This document shows, piece after piece, positions 25,330 through 37,037 of a DNA stretch of 64,000 nucleotides. Numbering within the stretch: the stretch's first letter is position 1; each line of letters starts with the position of its first letter. This DNA is from Drosophila pseudoobscura (Eukaryota > Arthropoda > Insecta > Diptera > Drosophilidae): the NCBI RefSeq assembly GCF_009870125.1, contig NC_046683.1, forward strand, positions 17,741,001 to 17,805,000, in the 5' to 3' direction. The notes under the pieces are model-generated. The model saw nothing but the letters and a program-made list of their open reading frames with translations, searched no databases and had not been told where the DNA came from. Position numbers and translations under genes: made by a program.

Positions 25330-26900
25330 TACGCCTGCTGCCGACGATTTCTGTTGGAGATATCTGGTATCAGGTATCAGGTGGCAGGCATGTCAATTAC
25401 CATTTATGTGAAATGTGTGAAAATTACCATAAACACTGACCACACTGTACTGCCATACGCGGTTTTCGATTCAGCCCAAACCAAAAACCTTTATTTTCAC
25501 CATTTTTGTTTTCCATTTGGACTTGGCATTTCCCAGTCGGTGCTAAAAAGCAAGCTCCTTATATCCGTGCCCTCCGGATATGTGCAAATGAATGTTAAAT
25601 TCAACCAAAGACTAGTCTATATATAGGTACAAATATATCTTTTATCCTTTTTTACCCTCAAATCCCTTTAATATCATTTATGTGAAGGACGTTTTGGATG
25701 TATATATATAATATGGGAATTGTAATTAAATTTAAACATACTTAATGTAGAAAATACTACGGGTGCACACCTACTGCTTGACAATGTTTTCCGACGAGTA
25801 GGAATGCAGACATTTGCAGTGGTATTGGAGGCATCGGTCCACCGAACCTGATCGCCCCATATTAGATATACTACATATATTTACTATAGCTCGTAACATA
25901 CCCGTAGTTTTCAAAAATAAATAAACTCCCATTACTTATCCAATTGCTTGTTGGACAGTGTTGGGGGCTTTACTGCGACGTAAAAATTTCCACAAATTTA
26001 TTGAATTCATGTCGGTTTAGCTCTGCGCCCCGATTTCAGATCGTAGCTGAAAAAGGTCGGACCTCCATCCATCCCAATTTAGCCGGACCACTTCCATCCA
26101 GACTCAGCTTCATCTGTCTTAATGTCTCATTCGGCAGAGTGTTGAATGCGATTTGGAAAACAGGATCAGACAACATGTCTGTCATCGCCCGCGGATTGGC
26201 GAGTTATGGCACAGCAGGGCGTGGCAAAGTCATGCTGACACCCGCGGCGGCTGCCATAAGCGCCCGATTTGGCACGATTGCTGCTTGTGGATGGGGTTTC
26301 GTTTTAGTTGCACGTCCAGTAGTCAAACACGATAAGTGGTTAATGCTGTACGGATCAAAAAATGCGAGCATAATAATCACATTCGAAAATTAAGTAGATA
26401 AACGCATCATCAGTTTGGTAATTGTTTAATTAAAGCTTTTTTGATCTTATCAATCAATTAAAAAGATTTACAATATCTTATGACTTTAGTTTATTAATTA
26501 GGCTAGACTTTGCTATCTGACTAACAGCTAGGACAGATATAAGAGATATGTATATGTTTATAGGGGAAGTGCGATGGTTATGGGCACGTTCTAGGTTTGG
26601 GTACCATCTGAAGCTGGACAACAAGCAGACGCCACTGACCTAAGTATTGTGAATCGAGTTCCTTGACAGGCGCAGCATTTTGATAACGAAACAAATATCT
26701 GCATTTGATTATGTATATATTTATAGCTTTCGAATGGAGATACATTGGTGGGAAAAAGGTGTGTGTTTTGATTTCAGTGTTGTAATTGTATGTGCTTTAT
26801 CGCCGTGTTTACCCAAAATTGATGCATCACATAATTTGTCGAACTCTTGGAAAAATGGCTGTCATTCCCGGTTATGAGCACCGCCATTATACCTGTTGTG
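25330..26900. other. Intergenic DNA after PGAP1
   Basis: I see no gene here. The longest open frame (25944-26393, 149 codons) has no recognisable domain, no splice context and irregular composition, and may be transposon-derived. Confidence 0.35.
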
Positions 26901-26904
26901 GTCA

Positions 26905-27330
26905 CTCTGGCTATACCCGATACTCCAACACTGTAGGAAAGTGCAAGTGGATCGGTGTAACACCCAAAAGGAAGCGTTTTCCATCCCATAAACTGTATAT
27001 ATTCTTGATCAGCACCAATAGCCCAGTCAATATGGCCATGTCTGTCTGTCCGTTTTGCTTGACGCCTACTTCTCAGAGACTTTTAAGATACAAGGAAGAA
27101 ATTCATAGATAATTACCATATCTAGGAGATTGCCCAATCTGGAATCACATCGAATTATTTTTATAGGCACAAGGAACAAATAAAACTGCATTCCCTCTCT
27201 TTCACACACTCTTCCTGCAGTGTGCGCCCTCTGGCGGAACGCAGCCATACTGGACTGCGTATCGGCCACAAATGTAGAGCCGCGGCCCTAGCCGCGTTCC
27301 CGCGCGATTTACTTACCGCCGGTTTTGGTT
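26905..27330 (-). mobile_element. INE-1/Helentron-like element
   Basis: On the minus strand the tail motif (GGAAGCGTTTTCC..ATATATTCTTGATCAGCACC, given here as the plus-strand string) lies at about 26960-27020, followed by the PGACAGACATGGCC-type block and, near 27200-27240, the complement of the CACGAGGAAGAGTGTGTGAGAG motif. Orientation and order match the full copy at 35470-36238. The ends are approximate. Confidence 0.65.
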
Positions 27331-27839
27331 GAGAAACTATGTGATATTGTTGTTTATGTTTTACGTGATTTTAGCCAAGTCAACACCGGAACAATCGTTG
27401 TTGCCAGACATTGAGTGTTGCTTAGCGGACAAGAAACCTGCCAAAGGGACTGCTAAAGCATATGGCATTCCTAGGAGACACCATTTCGGATGGTGTTTTG
27501 TTTGAATTCGTCCGTAATTGCAGCCAACGTACACATCAAACATTTTAGTTTTATTGTTTTCAACGCTTTCTTTTGGCTCGATAAAAGGATCTTCTGTTTC
27601 TGCCAAGAAAAAGCATGGACGGCGGGAAACACTAGCGAAACTAAGCGCACCAAGGAAATTCCATTGAAACCATCAGCTATATACACTATTTTATAAGAAA
27701 TTATAATTAAGCGTCGGAATCGGTATCGTCTTTTATCATCCCTGTTCAGAAAAGGGTCCGAGCAAGCAGGTGCCCGCCCCTGTCATGAGAGATTGAAAAA
27801 CATAGAGAGAAAGAGAGGAAAAACCATCACCTCTAGTAA

Positions 27840-28205
27840 TATCCTGCACTCCGTTTATCATATTTCCAACTAATGACCTATTTGATCAGAATTTTTTAAA
27901 TAATTTATATATTTTCGTTTTTCTGCTATTGCCACGGCAATACCAGCCGCTTTATTTCGATCCCCTCCGACAGAGGAAACACACTGCACGAGGAAGAGTG
28001 TGTGTGAGATTGATGAGAGGGAGAGCAAGCACGTGGAAGGGCTGGGGTAGCGTAGCCACTGCAAATGGATTTGTAGATTCTCGCTATAGAGATATGTAGA
28101 AGGGGGCTGGGCAAAATTTCGAAATACACTTGTAACAGTGTATTCTCACAGGAGCAAGGGTACAAAATTGTCTTCCTCTAGCTCTTATAGTCGGCGGGTA
28201 TAAAT
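27840..28205 (+). mobile_element. INE-1/Helentron-like fragment
   Basis: The block carries GACAGAGGAAACACACTGCACGAGGAAGAGTGTG and GCGTAGCCACTGCAAATGGATTTG in plus orientation, as in the copies at 35470 and 52930, but the hallmark GATCAAGAATATATAC tail is absent. It is therefore 3'-truncated or diverged. A CTGCACTCCGTTTATC string at its left edge recurs at about 41342. Confidence 0.6.
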
Positions 28206-28700
28206 TCCGTGACTTTATGAATATCCACACGAACATAGACTTCTTTGACTTCTATAAATTTGGTCCAACGTTTCTCCCATTTTTGTATCCCTATAAAAAA
28301 AAGGGTTTTGTCGAGATCCTAAAAATAGACACTTCTTTGGAAGGTAACTTCATCGTTGGAATCAAATCTCTCTCCGCGGAGCCACTTCTTCAGGTTTGGA
28401 AACGAGGAATAATGAGCACACAGGAATTCGCAGTAGAAATTAAAAAAACTTCACACAATTACAATTTATAAGTTAAAATATTTATTATTAAAACCAAATA
28501 TAAAAAAAATGTTTGTTAAAAGAACATGGCATTAAAGATACAAGTAGATGCTGATGATCTGTACATGGACATAGATTAACGTAGCCTATATATGTAATTG
28601 TATAGGTATAATATGTATAGGTATGAGTGTGTATATTTGTACAGTTTGAGCTTAGATAAAATGGGAAGGACGAGTACCAAAAGATGTATGCACTAAAGAA
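28206..28700. other. Spacer below the secreted-protein gene
   Basis: AT-rich DNA with no visible gene. It should contain the 3' UTR of the minus-strand gene above it. Short TATGTATAGG/TATAGGTATA runs occur at 28600-28640. Confidence 0.35.
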
Positions 28701-28707
28701 GTGGCGA

Positions 28708-29674
28708 CTACTGCCAGTAGCCAGGAACGAGCTGTACTGGTCCCGGAACATGGGCCAGATACCCGGGCGATGGCATCACATCGACCCTGTAAAACGGAGG
28801 AGGAGAGTTTTGAGAGAAAGTTAGCAGCAGTGTCAAAGGGATGTACATACCGACTTGGCTCCGACTGCGAAGGAGCGGCCCGATAGTAGCGCGGTCTGGG
28901 CGCCACATAGTTTCCTGAGGCGAAGCTGCGGGGATTGGCAACGGGAAAGCGAATAGAGGCGGCTTTTGAGGGCCGACCTCCGACCCTTGCACGGGCCCGC
29001 GAACGGGAGACTGTGGCAGTGCGTGCTGTGGCAGCTGCTGCTCCGGCTGCAGCGCCACCATCAGTGCTTGCTGCAGCTGCAGCTACACCCCCACCCAGTC
29101 CCAGTCCTAGACCTGACAAACCACCGATTCCGCCCAGACCGAGGCCTACAGATCCTGCGCCAGGCACTGGAGTCTGCCACATGGCGGCTAGCTGAATGGG
29201 TACCAGGGCTGGCAGCGAGACGGTAACCGGCACACCGGGAGGAGGTCCGGCTGGTGCCTCTGGGGCTGGTGCTGGGGCCTCCGGTTCTGGTTCTGGCTCC
29301 TCCTCTTCCTCGGGAGGGGGGGCGGTGGTCACCTCAGGCTCCGGCTCATCCTCGGGCTCAGGGGGTGGAGACGGAGTCGGCTTGGGCTCGACATCTTTCC
29401 AGGCCGCCAGTAGAGCCAGAAGCTCGTCCTTGGTTACGTGCGGGCTCGATGAGGGTGGCAGGTGGCTGAACCCGAAGCTGGGACTGGGACCGGCCCAGCC
29501 GCCACCGCTACTCCAACCGATGGGTGGACCGGGTGGGCCAAAGAGGGAGCGCTGTTGCCGCTGCGGGTGCACCGGTCCGCCGGGATAACGTATTGGCTGG
29601 ATGATCTGGCCACGGATCTGGCTGAGGGAGAGCAGGACCAGTGCTAGGCAGTGGGAAATCTTGTGGGCCTGCAT
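28708..29674 (-). CDS. Secreted Pro/Gly/Ala-rich protein of unknown function
   Basis: Two exons (29674-28851 and 28786-28708) encode about 300 residues. The start MQAHKISHCLALVLLSLSQIRG is a signal peptide. Next come a Gly/Pro-rich part, a short helical segment (TKDELLALLAAWKDVE), a strongly acidic proline stretch of PEPE and PEEEEEPEPEPE type (roughly residues 95-145), a Gly-Leu-rich segment (GLGLGGIGGLSGLGLGLGGG), an Ala-rich stretch, an Arg/Ser-rich piece and a short tyrosine-containing C-terminus (APRPRYY, PGYLAHVPGPVQLVPGYWQ). The composition suggests a cuticle, chorion/eggshell or other structural matrix protein, but I recognise no family and give no symbol. The TATA box at 29732-29740 supports the chosen start and a tissue-specific, focused promoter. 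Low-complexity shadows open both other frames. Confidence 0.8.
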
Positions 29675-29731
29675 TGCTTAAGATCAGCTTGAGTGCGCGA
29701 TGTTATCTGTACATCCATTGGCGACCGAAGC

Positions 29732-29740
29732 CTTTTATAT
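29732..29740 (-). promoter_or_regulatory. TATA box of the secreted-protein gene
   Basis: Read on the minus strand the sequence is ATATAAAAGG, a strong TATA box, about 60 bases upstream of the start codon at 29674. This implies transcription start near 29705 and a short leader. Confidence 0.7.
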
Positions 29741-29775
29741 GAGCCAGGCCGCTCCAGGCCATGCCGTGTCTGGGC

Positions 29776-29852
29776 AGACCAGGCCAGTCTGGGCCTGATC
29801 GAGTCGCGAATTGGGTTAACAATTGTCAGCCCCAGACTGGACTGGCCTGGCC
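29776..29852. repeat. GC-rich imperfect inverted repeat
   Basis: The arm CCAGGCCAGTCTGGG at 29779-29793 pairs with CCCAGACTGGACTGGCCTGG at 29831-29850, leaving a spacer of about 37 bases. A second, shorter pair (CCAGGCCGCTCCAGGCC at 29744-29760 against GGCCTGGCCTGGAACGGGCC at 29844-29863) overlaps it. The element lies just upstream of the TATA box of the secreted-protein gene. Confidence 0.6.
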
Positions 29853-30099
29853 TGGAACGGGCCGGAAGCGTCGGCTCGCGCGGCAATCGGCATTGGCATT
29901 TGGTCAACTGGTTCAAATCGTTATTTACGCATTTCAGTGGGCCTAGGAAGCTTGCACCATTTATGGCTCCCATTGCATCACACCGAAGACTAAGTAAGTA
30001 GCTGCGAATGAAAATGAAAACGAAAATGAAATGGACATGGAAAAAGTAGACACAGAAAGAAAGGAAAACTGGTTCGCGAGCACGCAGCTACACAACTGT

Positions 30100-30640
30100 G
30101 TAGCACAGTGTTTGCGCCTGGTCGATGGCTCAGTTGATGCCGCGTGCAGGCCAGCTCCCCGACTTTTTGCCCTCCCGAAACTGTGAGTGCCAGCTCGTAG
30201 GTAGCCAGCGTAGTCTCCGCCACCGTCCTCTCAGCGTGTATCACTATCAGATGCGGCTCCAACTAATGTTCGCCTGTCATCGATCATGACCGCATGCTCA
30301 CCGTCAGCAGTAGTTTCCTGGTGAAGTTGAGTCCCATCAGGGCCACCTAGTCGCTGGCCAGTTCGCGGTACACCTCCGAGTGGTAGGCCGAGACTGCCAC
30401 CAGGAGAAACAGACGCAGTGGCATTCAGTGGCCGTGGAGCTGCGGCTGAACAGGAATGCGAGCGAGAGCCAGACGGCATGAGCGTTTGAGGACATCGTCC
30501 TAACAGCGACCTGATGAGCTCCACTAAGGAGTACCACTCCTGCACACATGAGAAGGTCCAGCATACCTCGGGCATGGGTTACGCTAAATCGAAGGGCTTC
30601 TGCGAGTTGTGGAAGATGTCTATCAGAGAATATCAGAGAT
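30100..30640 (-). pseudogene. Possible remnant of a protein-coding gene
   Basis: On the minus strand this GC-richer block has coding-like composition. The frame VSAYHSEVYRELASD runs into a stop, then continues ALMGLNFTRKLLLT before a GTGAGC that could be a splice donor. Adjacent open stretches lie in different frames. I do not recognise the family. The pattern suits a decayed gene, or a gene fragment moved here by rearrangement, but chance GC-rich DNA cannot be excluded. Confidence 0.3.
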
Positions 30641-30649
30641 AATCACCCA

Positions 30650-32930
30650 ACAAAAATACCTCTATGGCTAAACGACGTATGAAAGAGTTAAGGGATACAA
30701 AAGCAGATCCATAATTCATGGATTCCATGATTTCAAATAAAAGCGGAATGATTTTAATCATGTGTTATAGTCGTGGATGGTCTGCTGAAAGCAATGGAAA
30801 ATGGAGGGCAAAACAAAATAGAAGCCAAATTTAGTATTAAGACAATATATTTATACATATTTATGTATATTGTATACATTATTATAAATACATATTTTAA
30901 TAATGGTTCAATTAGTAAATAATTTATATTTTAATAATAATTCATTTATTAATTAAGCCAATAGAAGCGTTGACAGGGACCGCCATTGTGTTTCAACCAT
31001 TTACGCCTGCGCCTAGAACATCGATATGTTTTGCACACTTGCGCCCTCGCAAGAAACATCGATACCCGCATGAGAATATATCGCAGGGTCGTCGGCTAGG
31101 GCTGGAACGATATATCCAAACCTAGCTTTTCCACTGCAATGCTCCGACCACTACAACGACATCGACAACGAATGCAAAAACAAACAGCAGCAACCCCAGC
31201 TCAGCTTCGTCACTCGCCTCTGCACTCGCACCAGCACTCGACCTAGTGGCGGCAGAGTTCTTTCTCGGCATTGTTTTTGTTAGTGTTGTTGTCCATTGCC
31301 AAAGAAAATACAAACTCGAACGTGATCGGAGATCTCTTGCGCAGAATCTTGCGCCGTCACAGCCACAGCCGCAGCCTCAGCTCGGTGTGTCACTGCCAAC
31401 GTCAGAGCCAGTGAAGGCTTTGATAACCATTAAACGAAACATTGTGTACTCTAATCGCGACTTGCCAACAAGTTCTAATACGTGTTATTATTGCCAATCT
31501 TGGTGTTTTTTTTGGTTGGCCGAGTGCTGTGCATCGAGCAAAATGCAATTACAAAAATAATATTTAAAATCGCTTAACAAAGAAAAAAGTACCATTAACA
31601 CGATCGGGTAAGCCAAGGCAGGAATCATACCAACAATTTAAGGCAATTGTGCAGGGTATTGTTGTTGCAGTAGGTACACAAACACACACAAACACACACA
31701 CACATGCATACATACAGATTCATAGGCACATGAATGGAAGTACCATAACGAAATGATAAAGAAACGGCTGTTCCGTCCCGTCTCCCTTGTTTGCCTGCCT
31801 GACTGTCCGATGCAACGGCATTCGGAATTCAATTCCCACCCTATGTCGAACAGCTTCGCACACACACACACACGCACACGCACACACAGTCGTACTCACA
31901 AATTTTCTTCGCCACCGTCCTATCCTCCCGGCTTGCCTTTTGTTTTTATTTATGTTCGCAGATTTAGTTGATTCTGTTGCGCTGATTTCGATTAAATTTT
32001 AAATCTCCACTCTCCGGACAAAAGCCGCTGCACAGATTCCAAGCGAACGAATCATCATCATACCCCGCCCCCCCTCTCCGCCACCACTGTTGCAGAGTCA
32101 GAAACAGCTTTTTCACTGGCTATCAAGAAATTTACATTTTTGAGCTTCGATTAGTCAGCAGCAACGGGCAGATACTACATACATAGGTATATTTTCGGTG
32201 CAATGACATCAAAGAACATAGGAATACTGGAGGACAAAACACCATCTAGAAAAACGATCAGAGTAGAATAAGACCGTCTCAAATCCTGATTAAGCCAGTA
32301 TTTCTAAAAAAGACACATACATATGTATGTAAATTCATTCTGCCATTATCTACTATTTACATACATATAGAGATCTAGAGACTATTGTTGTCTTTAACGT
32401 AGATCAATTAAAAGTGTCTTTCGCAGTTGTAAAAATACGGAAAATCAAAAGTCATTACCAGTTACTAACGTTTTATCTAAGCCATATGTATCACGTATTC
32501 AATTCAAATATTTACTTTTTTTATTAACGACATTATTACCAAATATAAGATCCAGTTATTGGAGAAAACGGCAAAAAAAAACTTAATATGAGATGAAGAT
32601 TGATGGCAATACTGCCACAACGATAATTTTGTTTGAATTGCTTTGAGAAAAACCACACTAAATATGTACATTGGAATTTATATACTCTTTTAGAGATCAG
32701 ATGTTCCATATATTGAACATCGCCATCATTTTGGCACGCAATTATGAAATTACCAATGTGTTCAATCTCTACCCAAATTGTACACAACTCTTATGACTAG
32801 GGTCAAAGGCATAGCCAACATATGACCGATCTAACTTCAACGTTCTTTGATTAGGGGTAAATCTGGCTGCAATAATTATCAGATCGTGATGAATTTTAGT
32901 CTATGAATCTCGATCTATTCCATATGTCTT
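30650..32930. other. Intergenic DNA with promoter-like motifs and CA repeats
   Basis: No coding gene is supported. At 31015-31030 and 31055-31068 the strings GAACATCGATATG and GAAACATCGATACCC form two similar ATCGAT(A) motifs preceded by related GCGC-rich sequence, like DREF-type sites, so a promoter or untranslated first exon may lie at 31.0-32.0 kb. CA-rich microsatellites lie at about 31677-31715 and 31858-31888. The AT-rich 30835-30960 segment is a low-complexity run. Confidence 0.35.
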
Positions 32931-32934
32931 TTTT

Positions 32935-33085
32935 TACCTTAAAACATAACAGCCAGAAGAAACGTTTCCGACCTCATAAAATATATGTATTCTTAAGCAG
33001 CATCAATAGTCGAGTCGCTATAGCCATATCCGTTTAACGCCTGCAAGGACTAGGGAACTAAGGACTCTGTTTTCTAGTATACCCC
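32935..33085 (-). mobile_element. INE-1/Helentron-like 3' fragment
   Basis: The complement of the hallmark tail (GAAGAAACGTTTCCGACC..ATATGTATTCTTAAGCAGCATC) and of the GACGGACATGGC block is present. Only the tail end of the element remains. Confidence 0.6.
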
Positions 33086-33299
33086 TCCTACGCATTGATT
33101 ATAATGGGTACACAAACTCTAGATATAGCCTTAAATAAGCTTAAATGGTACCACTGGCATATATTTATACTTATGTACATATATTGTGTGCACATGAAAA
33201 TTGTTTGATCGATAAGTTTTTGGGGTTCCGGTTCTTGTCTTGGTATTCTGAGGAATTTCGACTTGTGGGAATTCAAGGCTGATAAGACTGTTTGGGGTG

Positions 33300-34780
33300 C
33301 AACTCCAAACATACAACATACATGCATACATACATACATATGTACATATGTATGTTGTTACATATGTTTTAAGCTCCTATTTGCTTAGCTGTGTGTGCAC
33401 AATGCGTTTCGGTGGGGAGTAATCCGCTCGGCCCGAGTGGGGGAGCGTTATCTCTGATATCTGTGCCATCATCATTGCCAACTGGCTGGGGGGAGGAGGG
33501 GGCTTCGCTGTGTGTTGTGTACACTCGCGCAGCCCTGGGAACGGGATGAGATGGAGTGGGCCCGGGATTGGATGCGTGTACAGATTTCCATTTGCGGGCT
33601 CCCCCTGTCCGAAAACGGAGAGAACTGAAAACAAACACACATGTTGATCATGCATGAAAGAAACCGATTCGTTTAGCCCTCACCCCAGCTGCCTTTCTGG
33701 CGGTGGTGGTGGTGGTGCTGCTGCTGCTGGTGTCGGTGGCGGTGGTGCTGCAGCGTTCGGAGAACGTTCCATGCACCGGAAACATACATATTTAAATGCG
33801 TAACATGGCGCATTTTAATTTAACCGATCCAAATCCAAATCCAAATAACAAGAAATAATCATAAATGAAATTGTGTATGTGCAAAGCAATTTAAGCCGCT
33901 CGTTGAATTTATGCTTGCGCGGCAGAAAACCCCTCGTGGTGCTCAAACCCCGGGCTAATTGAGATTTCCATTGATTCATTGTTTTCCGTTGTACCCACAC
34001 ACACACACTACACACACACATCTGTATATTGTTTGACGCGTTGTCAAGTTCGTGCAAGTTCTTCTGTTCTGTTGACTTTCCAAAGAGCGCAAAACTGGGA
34101 ACAGAACCCACTTCATACCATATTAGGTGCGTTGAAAACTCTGTGCCTGTGTCTGTGTCTGTGTCTGTGTGTGTGTTGTGTGGGTGTCTGTGCGTGTGTG
34201 TGCGGTGGAGGGGAGCTGCAACTTGCAAGAATGCCTCCAGTGCGGGCGCCGCTTCTGCGCCACTTATCAACTCGAAAAGAAAAGAAAATTAAAATTGAAT
34301 TGGTCGTAAAAAATACATTAAAATTGCCGCTGATAACTCCATGCCGGTCCGCAAAGATAACCATTACAAATCCCGACAGTAGGCATTGGAGTACAGAAGA
34401 ACACTTGATTCTTGCACATTGTTAAGAGTCACAGCACATGTGCACTCACTCAGCTTTTGGTTCAGTTTTCGACGATTCGACGTTTCGAAAGAAGCTTTCA
34501 AGCTTTGTATGTATGTAGCTAGTACTTCAAATCATACCATCGATTGTGATCAAAAATATATGGACATACATACATATATGTACAGACATACATACCTACA
34601 GACTCGGTACATCTTTACCACTAAGATAAAATCTACGGTTGAACGAAGGAAGAACGAAGCTACTTCGGCGAGCCGAAGTCTATACTCTCTCACCTCCGAT
34701 CTGAGCGGACACCTATTGCAAAACGATACTCTTATTTTGGCAGACATTCTTTTTAAAAGCTGTTGTACATATGTAGGGGT
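33300..34780. repeat. Intergenic DNA with several microsatellites
   Basis: No gene is supported. The stretch contains a TACATA/ACATATGT run at 33312-33365, a GGT/GCT trinucleotide run at about 33700-33740, a CA tract at 33997-34020, and a TGTGTC hexamer run merging into TG repeats at 34140-34202. Long open frames here follow from the repeats, not from genes. Confidence 0.6.
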
Positions 34781-34784
34781 ATAT

Positions 34785-34945
34785 ACATATAGGGTTACGC
34801 CCAGAAGGAAGCGTTTCCGAACCCATAAAGTATATGTATGTATATATTCTTGATCGGCATCAATAGCCGACTATGAGCACCTAGATCTCAGAGGCTATAA
34901 GAGCTAGAGAAACTATGTTTCGTATCCACACTCCTGTTAGATCCC
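34785..34945 (-). mobile_element. INE-1/Helentron-like 3' fragment
   Basis: The plus-strand string ACGCCCAGAAGGAAGCGTTTCCGAACCCATAAAGTATATG..ATATATTCTTGATCGGCATCAATAGCCGA is the complement of the family's tail, followed by the CTCAGAGACTATAA-type block. It is truncated at its 5' side. Confidence 0.7.
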
Positions 34946-35329
34946 ACTGTTATAAGTTTTTCCCCCTTAGAAGCTGCTGTTCAATTTAAATATTTTATAT
35001 CCTCTGCAAATGGTTTCCTTCAAGAAGTTTAAGCTCGCAATAAGTGCCCGATAAGCTACGTAGACCCCTAATCAGTTGGGATTTCCAGTACAGAAATACA
35101 AATCTGGGTATAGGAGTCATTATAAAAACCAGCTGGAGGGGCCTCAGTCGAAAATTTGATGAGCGCTTTAGTGAATTTTTCAGAACTTTCAAAAGTCAAG
35201 GGCACCGGCTCTACATGCAAACACGGTACTCAGTCAGTATACGTATCAGCCTTTGATATGTAACCTATAAAATATATCTTATATTATCCGTAAGCGCCAG
35301 AATTGGTGTCGGAGCCGATGAGTGTCGCA

Positions 35330-35362
35330 GGCTCTTTCTCTCTCTCTCTCTCTATCTATCTT
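35330..35362. repeat. CT microsatellite
   Basis: A CTCTCTCT run of about 20 bases grading into CTATCTATC. It sits shortly upstream of a long INE-1-like copy. Confidence 0.85.
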
Positions 35363-35469
35363 TTGTGTCGCTGTTCGTAGAAGGGATGAATGGATTTGTT
35401 GCATAATGCTGGAAGCGGGATCTCTCCGGGATTTCCATGAACTTTGCTTGCACTTGTCATGAGAGATGG

Positions 35470-36238
35470 AAAAAACACAGAGAGAACGAGGGGGAACGTT
35501 GTGAGTTGCTGCGGACACCGCAACTCTACAGTTATACCCGATACTAAGTCAGTACGGCTCTCCTCCGGCAGACGCCGCTAATATTAAACGACACGACAAA
35601 GAGTGTGTGCGAGAGAGACAGAAAATCAGTCTGAGCGTGACGTCACGCGCTGCGTAGCCACTGCAAATTGATTTCTTGCTTTTGGTTACAAAAATGATCC
35701 GATCTGATCCAGATACAGCAATCTGATAGATATGGTCATTATCTATGATTCTGCGTTTTTAGTTTTCTCAAATCTGCAATATTGTGGATGCAACAGATTT
35801 TCGTCCATTGTTGGGGCAGAAGGGGGTGGGGCGAAATTCTGAGATATACGTTTTATAGTAAGATCTAACAGAAGTGCGGATACCAAATTTGGTTACTGTA
35901 TCGTTAATAGTCTCTGAGATTTGTGGATGCCCCAGATTTTCGTCCTTTGCGGGGGCGGAAGGGGGTGTGGCGAAGTTTTGAAATATTTTTGTAGCAGTGA
36001 CATATCACAGAAGTCTGGATCCAAAACATCGTTGTCATAGTCTTTGAGCACAAGGCGCTGAAGGGGACGGACAGACGGACGGACAGACAGACATGGCTCA
36101 ATCGACTCGGCTATTGATGCTGATCAAGAATATATATACTTTATGGGGTCGGAAAAGATTCCTTCTGGACGTTACACACATCCACTTTTACCACAAATCT
36201 ATTATACCCCAATATTCATTTTGAGTATCGGGTATAAT
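35470..36238 (+). mobile_element. Long INE-1/Helentron-like element
   Basis: This is the most complete copy in the window. It begins with a GGGGAACGTTGTGAG head and a TACCCGATACTAAGTCAGTA segment, passes through CACGACAAAGAGTGTGTGCGAGAGAG and GCGTAGCCACTGCAAATTG. It ends with GGACAGACATGGCTCAATCG, GATGCTGATCAAGAATATATATACTTTATGGGG, the CTTCCTTCTGG..GTTACACACATCC string, and a terminal TGAGTATCGGGTATAAT. An internal stretch (CAACAGATTTTCGTCC..GGGGCAGAAGGGGGTG, then CCCAGATTTTCGTCC..GGGGCGGAAGGGGGTG) occurs twice, at about 35789-35835 and 35932-35968, an internal duplication. Confidence 0.8.
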
Positions 36239-36239
36239 A

Positions 36240-37037
36240 ATCTTGAATTTATTGCAAACATATGTTTTCAGTGGACAGTGGTGTCCTTTATCCAGTGCTG
36301 ACTTACAGCTTTCATCTCATAATCTACATAATTATAGATTTATACTCTTTGGTTTTTGAAATTTGAAAGACCTAGACTGCTAGACTGCTTTGTCTTTCTG
36401 ACGAGGAAGTTCAGATGGGACATATCGCAGGCCATGCAGATTGTAATCATTCGAAAACCGGATTGATCATTACTACACTCATATATTACCAGTCCAGTTG
36501 AAATCTTATAACAAATTCAGAGCGCATAAATCAAATGTCGCGACTGAAAACCAACACGAGAGAAGCATTCGGAGTTCGCAGACTTCCTCGCTTATCCATG
36601 AGATCAAGTTTGTCTGAGCCAATCGCTTCCGCAGGATTTTGGCACATCGCTTCAGACCTAGAAACATGTCTTTTGGGCACTTTCACTTACATACCGGACA
36701 TTATACGGGTGCTCGATCAATTCACGTGCGTGTAGGGCGGAGTCATATCTTCGGAACAGTGGTCAAAGGGGGCTCTAAGCCAGACCTGCTGGCGCCTTTA
36801 AAGTCTACAAAGTGCTGCCACCGATCCTGATAAGGAATGCATACATTTACCTTCCTTCCGCCGGTCTGCGTGCCGCAAAATCAATACCCCTCTGCTTGTT
36901 CAAAGAAGATCACTTGTTGGCACACATATGTACATAGAGCTAAGTGTTTGTTAAGGGTAATTCAATCATAATTGGATGTACCCATTTATCTAATCTGTAG
37001 CTTTAAATAACTCTTTCCTCCGTCTCTATATTCCAGC
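36240..37037. other. Upstream flank of Tre1
   Basis: No separate gene is visible. A TTCCAG acceptor at 37031-37036 directly precedes the Tre1 start, so this region is probably the end of a 5' intron of Tre1. Its non-coding first exon is not located. Confidence 0.4.

Noticed and set aside
25944-26393. 149-codon open frame on the plus strand
   Set aside because: No domain, no splice partners, mixed composition; more likely chance or old repeat sequence.
28935-29588. Plus-strand open frames over the secreted-protein gene
   Set aside because: GC-rich low-complexity antisense of the real minus-strand exon; no signal peptide or splice structure.
33979-34425. 148-codon and neighbouring open frames rich in Cys, Val and His
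   Set aside because: Generated by the TG/CA microsatellite in this segment.
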